Shown: positions 23,679-32,220, numbered from the stretch's first letter. The stretch: DNA of 32,220 bases from an uncultured Lachnospiraceae bacterium (GCA_947625015.1 CANQMR010000029.1:1-32220), one strand, 5' to 3'. The notes: generated by a model not told the origin, from the sequence alone. Program-made: numbers and translations.

Positions 23679-26600
23679 TTAATTCACTTTCAGGTTATAC
23701 GTCTTCTTCTTTCCGCTGCCGTCTGTGGCTACCGCGGTAATCTTGACTTTACCTTTCTTTATTCCCTTTACTTTGCCGGAAGCGTCAACCGTAGCAATCT
23801 TCTTATTACTTGATTTCCAGAAGACCGCGTTGCTGGCCTGTTTCTTATCCGGCGTCAGAACGGCTTTTAACTTAAGCGTCTTCTTTACCTTAAGCGTAGA
23901 TTTTGATGCCTTAATCGTTACTTTGGTTACCGCCTTTTTCATTACCTGTACCGTAAATGATTTGGATATGCCGCTTTCAGACTTAACCGTAATCTTTGTC
24001 TTTCCGGGTTTCTTCCCTGCTGTAATCTTACCATTGCTGTCTATTTTGGCAATCTTTGGATTACTGCTGGTAAAGGTAACGTCTTCGTCCTCTGCGTCTT
24101 CCGGTAAAAATGATACGTCTATGGTCATCTTTTTCTTTGGCGCGAGTTTCATGGTTCCCTTAACCGGAATCTCCCCGGCGCCTCTTACCTCTGCGGTCAA
24201 CGCCATGGATTGCGCTTTTATCTCCGGATCATCATCCTCCTCATCATCTGCATCATCATCCGCATCATTTGCGCCGCCGATAACCGTTATCGTTATTGCG
24301 CCGCTCTTTCCGCTGCCATCGTTAGCTGTAGCCGTAATCACCGCAGTTCCCGGAGCAACGGCCGTAATCAAACCGCCGGCAACTGTCGCCACAGCGGGAT
24401 TACTGCTTTGCCAGTTCACACTTATATCGTCAGCATCTGCCGGAACAACCGTTAATGTCGGGCGCACTGTGCTGCCGACTTCCAGTGTGGTTGGATTGAG
24501 GAGAAGGCTGATGCTTTCTACTTTCTTTTCCACTTTTACATATTTGGCATAGAACGTCAGATCTTCCTCAACGGTTACTTTTGTACCCGGTTTCAAAATC
24601 TCATCCGGAGCAGACTGCTTATACCACCCCTCCGCTTTGTAACCTTCTTTTTCCTCTACAAATTCGGGCAGGGTTACATTGGTGCCTTTTCCGGCTTTCC
24701 TTTGTTCCGTTTTGCCGTCTCCATAATCATAGGTAATGGTTACCTCCTCTACAGGGTTTCCTTCGGCATCAACCGGCGGTTTTGAATAGACCTCCTCTGC
24801 CTTCGACTGAATCTGCGTACCTTCTAATATAATGTCTCCACTCTCTGTCTGAATCGGCGGTTCCGTTCCCGTCTCTGTATTTGCGTTAAGGCTGCCGCCT
24901 TTTAACTGAATGTCGCCTTCCGCCTTAAGCGCCGGCGCATCGCCTTTGCCCGTTGCCGTCACGTCTCCGCTTTCAATGACAATCTCCTGTCCGGTAATGG
25001 CACCGCTGCCGCTTTCGCCTCCTGTCACAGTCAGACTGCCCGCCGGGGAATCGGTTCCGCTCTTAACCGTAACTTTCTTTTCTCCCACAATGCCGTCCGT
25101 AATCGTGTTATTGCCCTTTAACGTAATGACAATATCTTCCGTTGCTTCTAAGCGTTTGAATTTTGCATTGTCAAGAACTACTTCTTTCGCCTGCCCGCAG
25201 TCAACCGTTACGTCCGGATTACTGCCCGTAATTGTGTATGGACCCGCCTCCTTCAACGTAAGGGTGTGATTAGTCTCGTCATATTCAATCTTTCCATTAT
25301 GCGCTTCCACATAATCTGCATCAGAAAGCTTTGACAAATCGACAGTATAACAGTCTTTCTCTGACAAATATGTCGTCACGCTAAGCGTCTTGCCCTCTGC
25401 ACTGTCATTGTAAATATCATCTCCGGCAAACTTTAACGCAAAGGTATACGTCGTATATGGAGATAAGTTCGTAAACTCGTTGGATTCCTGCCAGGTGTAA
25501 GCGGAATTTCCTTCTTTCATACCATATAAAACCTTTTTGTCATTATCCGCATACGGAGAAAGGGTAACGGATTTGTCGGTCTTTTTGGCCACTGTCGGGC
25601 TATCCGGTACTTGATCATAATCTTGCTTCGTTACCTTAAACGTGACAACGGTCTCTACCGTTTCATATGTATCTGTATCTTTTGGCGTAAATACTACTGT
25701 AAATTTCTGATTATTATGCGCATATGTAATGAGCGTATCTGCCGCCTCTTTCCAACTGAAAGTTCCCTCTACTCCCTCCGGCGCCTTACAGCCAGTAAGT
25801 GGAATATCCTGTAATTTAGTACCGGCCGTCACAGAAAAGGTACCGGGCACTGAAACCTGAGGCCTATTCCGGGAAACAGTAAAGGAAACCTTTCTCGTCA
25901 CACTGGTACCCGCTTCATTCACACCTGAAACAGTCTGGTCAATTCCCACATTCTTTGCATCTTTTAATGTATAAACCATATCTGCATCAGTCATATCCTT
26001 AGTAACTATAGTATTGGGCGTTTTCCAACTAAAAGTTCCATATGCATCTTCCGTCTTGGAAAGCGTAATATCCTTCAACGCAGTTCCTGCGGCAACCGTT
26101 TTGGAAACAACAGGGAATGTTATATCCTTCAGTATTTTTTTCGTTACGGTAACCTGAACTTCCCTTATTACTGTGCCTGTCGCTGCGTCATATCCTGTTA
26201 AGCCGGAATAATCATAATTTCTTGTGTTCTTAGGCGTATAGACCATTTCATAAGAATCTGTTCCCACCTCTGGCTGCAACGTCGGTTCCTTCCACGCATA
26301 TGTACCATAATCGTCACTCGTACGAGAAAGTTTTACCTCCGCCAGTGTAGTTCCATATTCAACAGCTTCTGCCGTCGGAAAACTAATCTGGGAATCCGCT
26401 AATTTCGTCTTCTCTATTTCTTCGCCGCCATTTTTTGCAATTCCGCCCTCATTAGAAGGACATTCTGCTCCTGCATCAATATTATAATTGGAATCCAGCA
26501 TTTGATCTTCATCCTTCTCATTCAGAAGATATAATGCTGCCGCCGCGCCGGTGAAGGCTGCATTATAATCGATAGCAACCTCGTTGCAATAGTAGTCCGC

Positions 26601-28358
26601 TGAAGAATCATGATATGTTCCGTCAGCGCTCTCAATTCCCCCGACCAATGCTCCGGTCAATACGTGGGCCTGAGGCGTTGTCGCATAACCAGCATTCGGA
26701 AATCCTCCATATCCGGAGGATGAACGGTGATGCGGATATTTGCTGGAATTTTCATTATATCCAACCACATAACACCGCTTATTATCACTATTCCCCAACA
26801 GGAATCTCATCTGCCCGTTTGCCCACTCTGTATATTGCGCTTTACCACTATTTTTATCATAAATCAAACCTTCCAGCTGCATATTGCAATTATATCTGGC
26901 AGAACCCCACTGACACAGCCATGCATAACCATTGCTGATTGTTTGGGTGCCGCCTAGCGTATTTTTAACATTTGTTTCCAATGGAGAAAAATCTCCGCTG
27001 CCATAAGCAAGTGCATACGGTCCTACCTCATCCCATGACGGCCATGAATAAACACTAACGTCTCCCATGTTGGCATTGTACTCGGCTAAATAAGACGCGT
27101 CTTTTGTAGCCTTATATAACCAGGCCGCCGCCAGACAATAATCATCCTTCCAAGTGGAGGATTTATAAAACACTTCGCCGGTAGCAGTGTCAGAATTTTT
27201 TGCCGACTTGCTGTTTTGCTTTGCCATAGCAAATAATTTTTCGGCATACTCCAAATAGGTTTTATTGCCGAAATTCATATAATGAATGGCGAGCGCTGCC
27301 GCCGCCTCGCTAACCTGATCCGTCGCCGGATTGCTGCTGTCTGCAAAATATGCCGGCCGGTTAATATTCTCGTCCTCTGCTGCCACCCATGATTCATGGT
27401 CTTTGCCATCCCCTACCTGATAACAAAAGGCAATCGCATTGCCTGAATCATCTAGTACTGTACAACGGACAAAGTAATCGCAAAAATAATCCAATATCGT
27501 TTTAAAGTGAGATTTCTGTCCGGTCTTTTCATAAGCCTCCTTATACTCATAATAACCGATTCCTAAGATAGAGGCGCTATAACCCTGGGGCAATCCGAAT
27601 TTATCATGATCCCCCGCATCATGGAAACCACCGGATACATTAATGGTCTTTCCCTTATAAGTAACCGTCTTGTCGGCAAGATGGCAATTTTTTCTCCAAT
27701 TGACGCCGCATTTTCCCTCCAACTCGCCACACATGTTAGCGTCATAAAAATATAAGGAGTATTGTAATAATTTGGCAAAATTGTATTCAACATCCAGATT
27801 TAAATCTGTGGTTGTATCGCCCTGAGCCCCACCGGTACCGCCGCCGGTACCACCACCGCCTGTTTCCTCCGGTCCTGATGTAGATTTGCCTTTTGCATAT
27901 GTGAGGGTAACTGTTGCTCCGCGCAGCGCATCTTCATTTACCTGAAATCCTGCCCCTGATCCCGTTTTTTGATCATAGATTGTGGCATTATCCCATCCTG
28001 ACCCGCCATAGGTCGTAATCGTAATCTTCATGTCCTCCGCCGAACACGAAACGCCATTCCAGCCTGCGTTATACCCCGGATTAACCTTAAACTGTATTGT
28101 GATCGTCCAGTCGCTGATTGTTTCACCCGAATTATTATGCACAATTACATCATACTGTCCGTAGTCCGTAGTAGAAGATTCCTGATTCTTCTTTAGCTCC
28201 ACGTAAACCGGCAGACTTGTGTTAGTAGCATCTGTTACGGTTATCTTATCCGCCGCCTGCGCTTCCCCCGCCGGGACTGCCGCCAGCCCCACAATCATAA
28301 CCAGCGTCAATATCCATGCGCTGATTCTGTTTCTCATTCTTGCTACACCCTTGTTCAT
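23679..28358 (-). CDS. secreted multidomain GH9 cellulase (endoglucanase)
   Basis: Protein of 1559 residues. Domains in order: signal peptide (1-36, cut after AQA); a carbohydrate-binding domain resembling CBM2 (about 38-157, with GWNGVSC); a glycine-rich linker (158-182); and the GH9 catalytic domain (about 190-640). The GH9 domain has SGGFHDAGDHDKFG with DAGD at 247-250, then PHHRSSSGYG and NEVAIDYNAAFTGAA with the general-acid glutamate. Three Ig-like repeats (about 655-950), an Fn3-like segment, a carbohydrate-binding-like beta region and an InlB-type repeat (EGWYKQSAPDE) follow. Three Big_2-type domains close the protein, with an acidic DDDADDEEDDD linker before the last two. GH9 enzymes cut beta-1,4-glucan. 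No dockerin, SLH or LPXTG is seen, so it is probably free or held by the basic Big_2 tail. AGGAAGGAG precedes the ATG; it lies 47 bases after the CAP gene, as an operon. Confidence 0.93.
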   Translation of the reverse strand: MNKGVARMRNRISAWILTLVMIVGLAAVPAGEAQAADKITVTDATNTSLPVYVELKKNQESSTTDYGQYDVIVHNNSGETISDWTITIQFKVNPGYNAGWNGVSCSAEDMKITITTYGGSGWDNATIYDQKTGSGAGFQVNEDALRGATVTLTYAKGKSTSGPEETGGGGTGGGTGGAQGDTTTDLNLDVEYNFAKLLQYSLYFYDANMCGELEGKCGVNWRKNCHLADKTVTYKGKTINVSGGFHDAGDHDKFGLPQGYSASILGIGYYEYKEAYEKTGQKSHFKTILDYFCDYFVRCTVLDDSGNAIAFCYQVGDGKDHESWVAAEDENINRPAYFADSSNPATDQVSEAAAALAIHYMNFGNKTYLEYAEKLFAMAKQNSKSAKNSDTATGEVFYKSSTWKDDYCLAAAWLYKATKDASYLAEYNANMGDVSVYSWPSWDEVGPYALAYGSGDFSPLETNVKNTLGGTQTISNGYAWLCQWGSARYNCNMQLEGLIYDKNSGKAQYTEWANGQMRFLLGNSDNKRCYVVGYNENSSKYPHHRSSSGYGGFPNAGYATTPQAHVLTGALVGGIESADGTYHDSSADYYCNEVAIDYNAAFTGAAAALYLLNEKDEDQMLDSNYNIDAGAECPSNEGGIAKNGGEEIEKTKLADSQISFPTAEAVEYGTTLAEVKLSRTSDDYGTYAWKEPTLQPEVGTDSYEMVYTPKNTRNYDYSGLTGYDAATGTVIREVQVTVTKKILKDITFPVVSKTVAAGTALKDITLSKTEDAYGTFSWKTPNTIVTKDMTDADMVYTLKDAKNVGIDQTVSGVNEAGTSVTRKVSFTVSRNRPQVSVPGTFSVTAGTKLQDIPLTGCKAPEGVEGTFSWKEAADTLITYAHNNQKFTVVFTPKDTDTYETVETVVTFKVTKQDYDQVPDSPTVAKKTDKSVTLSPYADNDKKVLYGMKEGNSAYTWQESNEFTNLSPYTTYTFALKFAGDDIYNDSAEGKTLSVTTYLSEKDCYTVDLSKLSDADYVEAHNGKIEYDETNHTLTLKEAGPYTITGSNPDVTVDCGQAKEVVLDNAKFKRLEATEDIVITLKGNNTITDGIVGEKKVTVKSGTDSPAGSLTVTGGESGSGAITGQEIVIESGDVTATGKGDAPALKAEGDIQLKGGSLNANTETGTEPPIQTESGDIILEGTQIQSKAEEVYSKPPVDAEGNPVEEVTITYDYGDGKTEQRKAGKGTNVTLPEFVEEKEGYKAEGWYKQSAPDEILKPGTKVTVEEDLTFYAKYVKVEKKVESISLLLNPTTLEVGSTVRPTLTVVPADADDISVNWQSSNPAVATVAGGLITAVAPGTAVITATANDGSGKSGAITITVIGGANDADDDADDEEDDDPEIKAQSMALTAEVRGAGEIPVKGTMKLAPKKKMTIDVSFLPEDAEDEDVTFTSSNPKIAKIDSNGKITAGKKPGKTKITVKSESGISKSFTVQVMKKAVTKVTIKASKSTLKVKKTLKLKAVLTPDKKQASNAVFWKSSNKKIATVDASGKVKGIKKGKVKITAVATDGSGKKKTYNLKVN

Positions 28359-28405
28359 ACTTTACTCCTTCCTTTATTCATATTTGCTTTGTAACCCTGT
28401 TCCTT

Positions 28406-29299
28406 CTACTTTGTCTTTACCTTTAACTGCTTCCACTTGCCGCACCGTCTTACGGTGTTGCCGGACCCGTCCTTTTCGTCTATATAAGCCCGGATTCTGA
28501 CATAATACCATTTCTTGGATTGTAATTTCTTTTTATTATATTTTTTGAGGGTCTTCTTGACCGTCTTCCTGCCCGCTTTATATGTCTGGGCTTTCTTGAA
28601 TTTTTTATTTGTTGAAAGCTGAATCTGATAGCCGCTGATTCCCGCTTTAGCAGACCATTTCAGCGTCAGTTTACCCTTTCCGCCTATCGCTTTAACGCCT
28701 TCAACTTTCTTTGCCAGCGGGTCAATCTTTTCTGAACTGACCGCTACAGTATCTTCTTTGTCAGAGAGCCCCACCTGATAAGTTCTCTTACAATTACCCG
28801 GATTGGCCGCCGCGTCCGCCGCCGAAAAGCCAAAGCACTGTGTCCAATACAGCGTTCCGTTATATTTAAAACAGCCGATGCCAATGGAAGTAAACCCGCT
28901 GTTTAAAATGTTGCTCTTATGACCGGGAGAATTCATCCAGCATTTCATGACCGCTGCCGGAGAACTAAAGCCCATTGCAATATTCTCCCCATACATTTTA
29001 CTGTTGGCCGTAAAACACAGCTGCCCGTTGGGGCGTGTATGATCAAACGAAACCACACATTCCGCCGCCCTGAGCATGGCCGTTTCCAAAAGGGATTGAT
29101 CCATGCTAAGCGCGCCTACACCCGCCTTTTGCCTCTCCTGATTCACGATATCCAGGACCTGATACGCCTGATCATAATAACAGGTTCCCTTTACCGTCTT
29201 GGCGGCCTCCGCTTTCCCGGCCGGAACCAAAAGCGCGCAGCACACAAAAAACCAAACCAGAAAATATCTGCACCTCTTTAACACCTTCACCACTCCCAT
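28406..29299 (-). CDS. secreted CAP-domain (SCP/PR1-like) protein with Fn3-like module
   Basis: Protein of 297 residues. It has a signal peptide (about 1-32, ending AEA) and a CAP domain (about 42-165) with the signature parts VNQERQKAGVGALSMD, FDHTRPNG, GENIAMGF and WMNSPGHKSNILN. A lysine-rich Fn3-like domain (about 205-297) has SGYQIQLSTNKKFKK and YYVRIRAY. CAP proteins of Firmicutes are exported; enzymatic function is mostly unproven. The Fn3-like part resembles that of the GH25 lysozyme downstream. The start is uncertain: ATG 29299 has no ribosome-binding site, while GTG 29284, five codons in, has GGGAGTG upstream. It is the first gene of the operon with the cellulase; the promoter is at 29330-29358. 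Confidence 0.88.
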   Translation of the reverse strand: MGVVKVLKRCRYFLVWFFVCCALLVPAGKAEAAKTVKGTCYYDQAYQVLDIVNQERQKAGVGALSMDQSLLETAMLRAAECVVSFDHTRPNGQLCFTANSKMYGENIAMGFSSPAAVMKCWMNSPGHKSNILNSGFTSIGIGCFKYNGTLYWTQCFGFSAADAAANPGNCKRTYQVGLSDKEDTVAVSSEKIDPLAKKVEGVKAIGGKGKLTLKWSAKAGISGYQIQLSTNKKFKKAQTYKAGRKTVKKTLKKYNKKKLQSKKWYYVRIRAYIDEKDGSGNTVRRCGKWKQLKVKTK

Positions 29300-29329
29300 T
29301 CTAAAACAGATATATTTTCGTTAAATTTA

Positions 29330-29358
29330 ATTATATCAATATATTATTTTTGACACAA
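29330..29358 (-). promoter_or_regulatory. probable promoter for the CAP-cellulase operon
   Basis: On the minus strand TTGTGT (29358-29353), a 17-bp spacer and TATAAT (29335-29330) lie about 35 bases before the ATG. The -35 is imperfect but the -10 and spacing are ideal. Confidence 0.62.
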
Positions 29359-29404
29359 TAAATTTTTTCTGTAAAAGCCACCAAATTTTACTGTGAATTT
29401 GCAC

Positions 29405-29447
29405 AAAAAAAGAACCAACCCAATGTGCTAAGACATCAAATTGATTC
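29405..29447 (-). terminator. terminator of the tRNA-Lys transcript
   Basis: On the minus strand, after the tRNA, GAATCAA pairs with TTGGTTC and ATGT pairs with ACAT around a CTTAGC loop, with G-U pairs between. TTTTTTT follows at once. It begins 7-8 bases after the tRNA 3' end. Confidence 0.82.
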
Positions 29448-29453
29448 CTTGCG

Positions 29454-29526
29454 TGGGCCGCCGGGGGCTCGAACCCCGCACACCCTGATTAAGAGTCAGG
29501 TGCTCTACCAAATGAGCTAGCGGCCC
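29454..29526 (-). tRNA. tRNA-Lys (anticodon CTT)
   Basis: The minus strand folds as a complete 73-base tRNA: acceptor GGGCCGC/GCGGCCC, D-arm GCTC...GAGC with TTTGGT loop, anticodon stem CCTGA/TCAGG with loop CTCTTAA (anticodon CTT), and T-arm CGGGG/CCCCG with TTCGAGC. CCA is not encoded (CGC follows), so it must be added after transcription. Its promoter and terminator flank it closely. Confidence 0.97.
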
Positions 29527-29564
29527 GTAAGATGTAATTGTGCGCTATTGCAACAACATTGATG

Positions 29565-29593
29565 ATTATAAATGATACATCAGTAAAATGCAA
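29565..29593 (-). promoter_or_regulatory. promoter for tRNA-Lys
   Basis: On the minus strand TTGCAT (29593-29588), a 17-bp spacer and TATAAT (29570-29565) lie about 40 bases before the tRNA 5' end. Confidence 0.82.
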
Positions 29594-29802
29594 GCATTTT
29601 TTTCATTTTTTGCCAAATTTTTTCCCTGTCTGCCAGCCGCCTGATATTTCCAGCTCTGTTTTCACTATAATTTCATATATTTTTTTTAATTTAGTCTGGC
29701 AATATTCATTATTGTGCGTTATTATAGAAAAAGTTATGCACTATCTTTAGCAGCAACATGAAAAATACGATTTAACGAAATTAGGAGAGGAGCATTTTAA
29801 TT

Positions 29803-31656
29803 ATGATGAAACATTTTAACCTGCGGTCTGTTGCCTGTGTTATATTCATGTTTGCATTAGTATTAATTTGTGTATCCGGCAATGTATACGCCGCTTCTGA
29901 TGATCCCGGTGCAGACAGGTTATCCGGTAGAAATATTCCGGAGGAATTTTATGGCGAACCCAGCAACCCGTTTTCAAGGATTTCCAGATTTGGCGCTTTT
30001 ACTTCAGCATGTCCATTCACTAATGAGACGTATACGCATCAGGATGCTTTTGTGAACCGTCCCATTTCTCATGGCATGGATGTAAGCCAATGGCAGAAAG
30101 ATATTGACTGGGCTGCCGCAAAGGCCGCCGGTATTGAGTTTGCTTTTGTTCGCGTGGGATACCGCGGCTATGGAGACGCCGGCACTTTAAATGAGAGTAC
30201 CAAAGATATATATTTTGACCAGAATATGAAAAACGCCAATGCCGCAGGCATTCCGGTAGGCATTTACGTTTTTTCCCAGGCAATCACCCCTGCGGAAGCT
30301 GTGGAGGAAGCGAATTACATTTTGCAGCATATCGGCTCCTACCGGATTTCCATGCCGTTAATCATGGATTATGAATATGCAAGCGACAGTAACAGCGGCG
30401 GCCGTTTGAAAAAAGCCAAGCTGTCCAAAGACGCAGCCACCGAAGTATGTATGGCTTTCTGTAGCACCATTGCAGCAGCCGGATATACCCCAATGGTCTA
30501 TGCCAACAAAAGCATGCTGACCAACCAGCTTAATGCAAAGACCATTACCGACAACGGTTATCGGATATGGCTGGCACACTACACAAAGAACACTGATTAC
30601 ACCGGCGAATTTGATTTCTGGCAGTACAGCTCCCAGGGCAAAGTCAACGGCATATCCGGAAATGTAGATATGAATTTCTACTATGCAAAAGAAGGGGATA
30701 ACTTTGAATTAATCGGTATTCCCCTTGGCAGTACTGTAATTTCTCCTGTTGCAAATCAGGCGTATACCGGTCAGAAGATTACTCCGGCCGTCACCTTGAC
30801 CTACGAGGGAATCCCGTTAACTGAGAATACAGATTACACGTTAAAATACAAGGACAACAAGAATCTAGGAACCGCCAGCATAATCATTAACGGAAAAGGC
30901 CGGTTTGGCGGCTCCATAACCGTTAAATTCAATATTGTTCCGAAGCGGCCTTCCAATATTAAGGCAAAAAAACGAACAGACAATTATATTACATTGAAGT
31001 GGCCAAAGATCGGTACCGCTACAGGCTATCAGATCTATCGGGCGACCTCCCCCAACGGCACTTACAAAAAAATTAAGCAGTTCTCCAAAAACTCAACCAT
31101 TACTTACAAGAATACAGGACTGACCGGAGGCCAGCGGTATTACTACAAAATCCGCACCTTTATCAAATCCAACGGTAAGACTTATTTCAGCGATTACTCC
31201 CCTGTAGCGGCTATAGATACGCCGCTGGGTTATCACAGATATGCGGAAGCCAAAAGCGGCGCCGTTATATATGCTTCCGAATCCACGTCCGACACAGTAA
31301 TCGCCACACCGGCTCCGGGCGCCAAAATGACTGTTTCTTACAGTACAGTGGATAACAACGGCACCACCTGGTATTGCGTATCTTACCAGGCGGAAGGGCA
31401 GACCTTTACCGGTATGGTAAAGAAATCCAAAGTTACCGTTACCATGAACGGAAAAGTTGCCAAGACCAACATTGTCAATGTGCGGAAGTCAGCCAGCACT
31501 TCATCCAAAAAGCTGACCTCCCTAAAGAAAAACAAGAAAGTGACCGTCTTAAAAACCAAGACCAAGAAAGGCGTCACCTGGTATCAGGTAACTTTCAAAA
31601 AGAGCGGCAAGACCTACAAAGGCTGGATATCTGCTCCCTACCTGAAACTCACATAA
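29803..31656 (+). CDS. secreted GH25 lysozyme with Ig-like, Fn3 and SH3 domains
   Basis: Protein of 617 residues. Domains in order: signal peptide (1-30, ending VYA); a linker; and a GH25 muramidase domain (about 90-305) with GMDVSQWQ (91-98), the catalytic D189 and E191 in MDYEY, and a closing GNVDMNFYY. An Ig-like segment (about 310-385), an Fn3 domain (about 386-480, TGYQIYRATS, YYYKIRTF) and two bacterial SH3 domains (about 488-550 and 552-617, WYCVSYQAEG and VNVRKSASTSS) follow. It cuts the MurNAc-GlcNAc bond of peptidoglycan outside the cell. Its own signal peptide and wall-binding domains, and the absence of phage genes, argue for a cellular hydrolase rather than a prophage lysin. AGGAGAGGAG lies 10 bases before ATG 29803; ATG 29806 is equally possible. 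A strong terminator follows. Confidence 0.94.
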   Translation: MMKHFNLRSVACVIFMFALVLICVSGNVYAASDDPGADRLSGRNIPEEFYGEPSNPFSRISRFGAFTSACPFTNETYTHQDAFVNRPISHGMDVSQWQKDIDWAAAKAAGIEFAFVRVGYRGYGDAGTLNESTKDIYFDQNMKNANAAGIPVGIYVFSQAITPAEAVEEANYILQHIGSYRISMPLIMDYEYASDSNSGGRLKKAKLSKDAATEVCMAFCSTIAAAGYTPMVYANKSMLTNQLNAKTITDNGYRIWLAHYTKNTDYTGEFDFWQYSSQGKVNGISGNVDMNFYYAKEGDNFELIGIPLGSTVISPVANQAYTGQKITPAVTLTYEGIPLTENTDYTLKYKDNKNLGTASIIINGKGRFGGSITVKFNIVPKRPSNIKAKKRTDNYITLKWPKIGTATGYQIYRATSPNGTYKKIKQFSKNSTITYKNTGLTGGQRYYYKIRTFIKSNGKTYFSDYSPVAAIDTPLGYHRYAEAKSGAVIYASESTSDTVIATPAPGAKMTVSYSTVDNNGTTWYCVSYQAEGQTFTGMVKKSKVTVTMNGKVAKTNIVNVRKSASTSSKKLTSLKKNKKVTVLKTKTKKGVTWYQVTFKKSGKTYKGWISAPYLKLT

Positions 31657-31670
31657 ATTTAATTTTACCA

Positions 31671-31704
31671 TTGGCGGATACTCTATGTTATCCGCCAATT
31701 TTTT
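31671..31704 (+). terminator. intrinsic terminator of the GH25 lysozyme gene
   Basis: TTGGCGGATA (31671-31680) and TATCCGCCAA (31689-31698) form a 10-bp stem, followed by TTTTTT (31699-31704). The left arm and loop also take part in the much larger inverted repeat that follows. Confidence 0.9.
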
Positions 31705-32143
31705 ATGCCTGCCGCCGCCGGGGAATCCTATCCTGTTTTTCCTGACACGCGGTTTTTTAGAAATCCGCCGTCTGCCGGTTCTGCCTGTTGCACGTGCGAA
31801 GAAATGTCTGAGCGCTGGGGAAGGGGTGTTGGGCAAACATCATGCAGCCACGCTTTCGCTCTGTTGAAAACGCAGCGGTACATAAGCGGAGCCCTTATGG
31901 GAAATTTGCTATTCATCACATAATGAACAGGGGCTCCGCAAGTACCGGCGTTTTCAAAGGGGCTGCTGATGTTTCCCAACTACCCCTCCCCCGGCGCGAG
32001 TTCTTCGGGAGCACGTGCAATAACACAGGCAGAACCGGCAGACGGCAGGATTTCTTAAAACCGAAACCAGTGCAGGAAAAACAGGATAGGATTCCCCGGC
32101 GGCGGCAGATACAAGAAAGGCAACGGTACATAGAATATCCGCC
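31673..32143. repeat. 471-bp fold-back element, copy 2, with extended outer arms
   Basis: Inverted-repeat blocks pair in order from outside in: 31673-31688 with 32128-32143 (15 of 16), 31709-31744 with 32073-32108 (36 of 36), 31767-31787 with 32026-32046 (21 of 21), and GCACGTGC at 31790-31797 with 32011-32018. The core (31790-32018) is the part shared with copy 1; its inner stem is 31886-31894 with 31931-31939, and the loop is 31895-31930. The outer arms have no counterpart in copy 1. Several frames cross the element, but they change frame with strand and look incidental. The final 77 bases (32144-32220) are AT-rich with nothing I can assign. Confidence 0.9.
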
Positions 32144-32220
32144 AGCTAGCGTAAAGTTTTTGTAGGAAAATAAAATAGAGAAGAGGATACCAACTTGTGT
32201 TAAAATATAAAAAACCAAAC

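Noticed and set aside
23725-24552. Hydrophobic 275-residue frame on the plus strand inside the cellulase gene
   Set aside because: It is antisense to the Big_2 region of a clearly real gene; lysine- and valine-rich codons read backwards give a false membrane-like protein.
29803-31656. Prophage lysin next to a tRNA attachment site
   Set aside because: The lysozyme has its own signal peptide and SH3 domains, no phage genes are near, and no repeat of the tRNA 3' end is visible.
31842-32165. Reading frames crossing the second fold-back element on both strands (also 31705-31923, 31728-31979, 31916-32218)
   Set aside because: They are by-products of a long palindrome: similar peptides appear on both strands, there is no good ribosome-binding site, and the frames are not kept between the two copies.

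Overview
The window looks like a chromosome segment of a Gram-positive, spore-forming anaerobe of the Clostridia, most likely the Lachnospiraceae. The reasons are strong AGGAGG ribosome-binding sites, consensus sigma-A promoters, a SAM-I riboswitch on metK, a split transketolase, rubrerythrin, a SleB-type cell-wall hydrolase, a DUF3794/SPOCS plus LysM protein, a YwmB-family protein and a large secreted GH9 cellulase with Ig-like repeats. The assignment to family is inference from gene content.

Layout. 1-2300: nitroreductase and an AAA/DUF4143 ATPase on the plus strand, each followed by a clear terminator. 2326-6850, minus strand: metK and a HAD hydrolase under a SAM-I riboswitch, then rubrerythrin and the two transketolase subunits. 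6890-6960 holds two divergent promoters, one for the riboswitch transcript and one for a plus-strand HD-GYP phosphodiesterase (7058-8143). 8147-10839, minus strand: SPOCS-LysM protein, a small lipoprotein and a SleB-like hydrolase. 10840-11574 is a gene-free stretch with a 264-bp fold-back element. 11575-13251: a phosphoribosyltransferase-like gene, converging on a 35-residue membrane peptide and a YwmB-family gene. 13356-14885: an AT-rich AlbA_2-type regulator with a 12-bp in-frame tandem repeat. 15049-19208, minus strand: cysQ-like nucleotidase, then an acyl-CoA carboxyltransferase, SppA and an RDD membrane protein. 19359-20885: a membrane-anchored repeat protein ending in three copies of a FliM-like peptide. 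21136-29299, minus strand: two related secreted proteins of unknown function, then a CAP-domain protein with a 1559-residue GH9 cellulase. 29454-29526 is tRNA-Lys(CTT). 29803-31656 is a secreted GH25 lysozyme, followed by a second and larger fold-back element at the window end.

How they work together. The right half (19-32 kb) is an export-rich region. It holds a cellulase, a muramidase, a CAP protein and unknown secreted proteins, several with lysine-rich Ig/Fn3/SH3 modules that probably keep them near the wall. The left half is mainly housekeeping: SAM synthesis, pentose phosphate pathway, oxidative-stress defence and cyclic-di-GMP turnover.

The most unusual feature is the pair of fold-back elements (11127-11390 and 31673-32143). 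They share a ~225-bp hairpin core. The outer stems are unrelated in sequence between the copies, yet each is self-complementary. Paired changes are visible in the middle stem, and the loop is inverted relative to the arms between the two copies. I cannot assign them to a named element or RNA family.
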